DNA of 64,000 nt from Metabacillus sediminilitoris (GTDB lineage Bacteria; Bacillota; Bacilli; Bacillales; Bacillaceae): positions 4,507,501 through 4,571,500 of the forward strand of contig NZ_CP046266.1 of the NCBI RefSeq assembly GCF_009720625.1, in the 5' to 3' direction. The translations under genes were made by a program, and so were the position numbers. The notes beneath the pieces were generated by a model. It was not told the DNA's origin. It saw only the letters and a program-made list of their open reading frames with translations, and did no database searches. Position 1 is the stretch's first letter. The number at the start of each line of letters is the position of its first letter. Shown here piece after piece: positions 63,707 to 64,000 of the stretch.

Positions 63707-64000
63707 TTACCAACCGCGCTCTTGCATTCGTTGTGAACGGTCTAAGGTCGAGATTTCAATCCCTTTCATCGGATTGCCTAGACGTTTTGAAATATGAGCG
63801 ATAAGCTCATAATCTTGATAATGAGTTGTTGCTTCGACGATCGCTTTTGCGAATTTTTCTGGATCATCGGACTTGAAGATTCCTGAGCCAACAAACACAC
63901 CGTCAGACCCAAGCTCCATCATTAAGGCAGCATCAGCTGGAGTTGCAATTCCACCTGCAGCAAAGTTAACGACTGGGAGTCTGCCTGTTTCTCTGATTTG
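63707..64000 (-). CDS. pdxS: Pyridoxal 5'-phosphate synthase subunit PdxS, C-terminal part
   Basis: The last 97 codons of PdxS run from the window edge to TAA 63707: [33 protein letters not shown], and the C-terminal MKGIEIS...QRMQERGW. PdxS makes PLP from ribose 5-phosphate, glyceraldehyde 3-phosphate and ammonia from PdxT. The usual downstream pdxT is absent: a terminator and then the ectoine-type cluster follow. Confidence 0.97.
   Translation of the reverse strand, partial: QIRETGRLPVVNFAAGGIATPADAALMMELGSDGVFVGSGIFKSDDPEKFAKAIVEATTHYQDYELIAHISKRLGNPMKGIEISTLDRSQRMQERGW

Overview
The window is chromosomal DNA of a low-GC, endospore-forming member of the Bacillaceae. The evidence is Bacillus-type 16S/23S rRNA, strong AGGAGG-like ribosome binding sites with many TTG/GTG starts, SigA-type promoters, Bacillus-type riboswitches, and close relatives of B. 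subtilis GuaC, TcyP, NupG, CysJI, HtpG, YhfSTU, ComA/ComB and PdxS. I cannot name the species from sequence alone. Both ends are truncated: 23S rRNA runs off the left edge and pdxS off the right.

Left part (1-12 kb). The start of an rRNA operon (tandem promoters, 16S, tRNA-less spacer, 5' part of 23S) lies on the minus strand. Then come a small membrane protein, a membrane-anchored HExxH peptidase, a DMT permease, a secreted SGNH hydrolase whose C-terminal domain is cut off by two in-frame stops, a secreted protein of six 28-residue repeats, an LSm-like tyrosine/proline-rich protein, and a heterodimeric ABC exporter with one degenerate ATP site.

Middle-left (12-26 kb). This part holds a lone tRNA-Ala(GGC), an orphan sugar-binding protein, guaC with PurR boxes, and a five-gene biotin-controlled operon (bioY, acyl-CoA synthetase, thiolase, two MaoC-type genes) under a clear BirA operator. 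It is rich in RNA switches: ZTP before serA, guanine before nupG with a resolvable antiterminator/terminator pair, and SAM-I placed directly on the Shine-Dalgarno site of a 55-residue ORF. Cold-shock and SRPBCC genes lie between.

Middle (26-41 kb). Sulfur genes cysJI and tcyP share the same operator-like dyad. A PHP phosphatase, a stand-alone GTP cyclohydrolase II and htpG with a perfect CIRCE follow. Next is a type VII-secretion-related operon (WXG100 protein, glycine-zipper protein, two unknown partners) that also encodes two small paralogous proteins with a shared PGC.D.F motif. A YIEGIA pair and one copy of a dispersed repeat end this part.

Right part (40-64 kb). ComA/ComB (sulfolactate synthesis) flank a DUF441 protein and an MFS carrier. 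Then come TrhO, a nitroreductase, a half-size FAD oxidoreductase, a c-di-GMP-I riboswitch driving a 34-residue CxxC peptide, a likely electrophile-defence operon (esterase, ring-cleavage dioxygenase, DoxX), two XRE-cupin regulators, and an aminotransferase. The last large block is a minus-strand set that begins with a convincing ectoine hydrolase (DoeA). It continues with an ornithine-cyclodeaminase-type protein, a Cys/Met-metabolism PLP enzyme, an M20D deacylase, homoserine dehydrogenase and an aldehyde dehydrogenase, and ends with a BCCT transporter. I read it as an unusual compatible-solute (ectoine) uptake and degradation cluster. It lies between a terminated pdxS, with no pdxT behind it, and the regulators.
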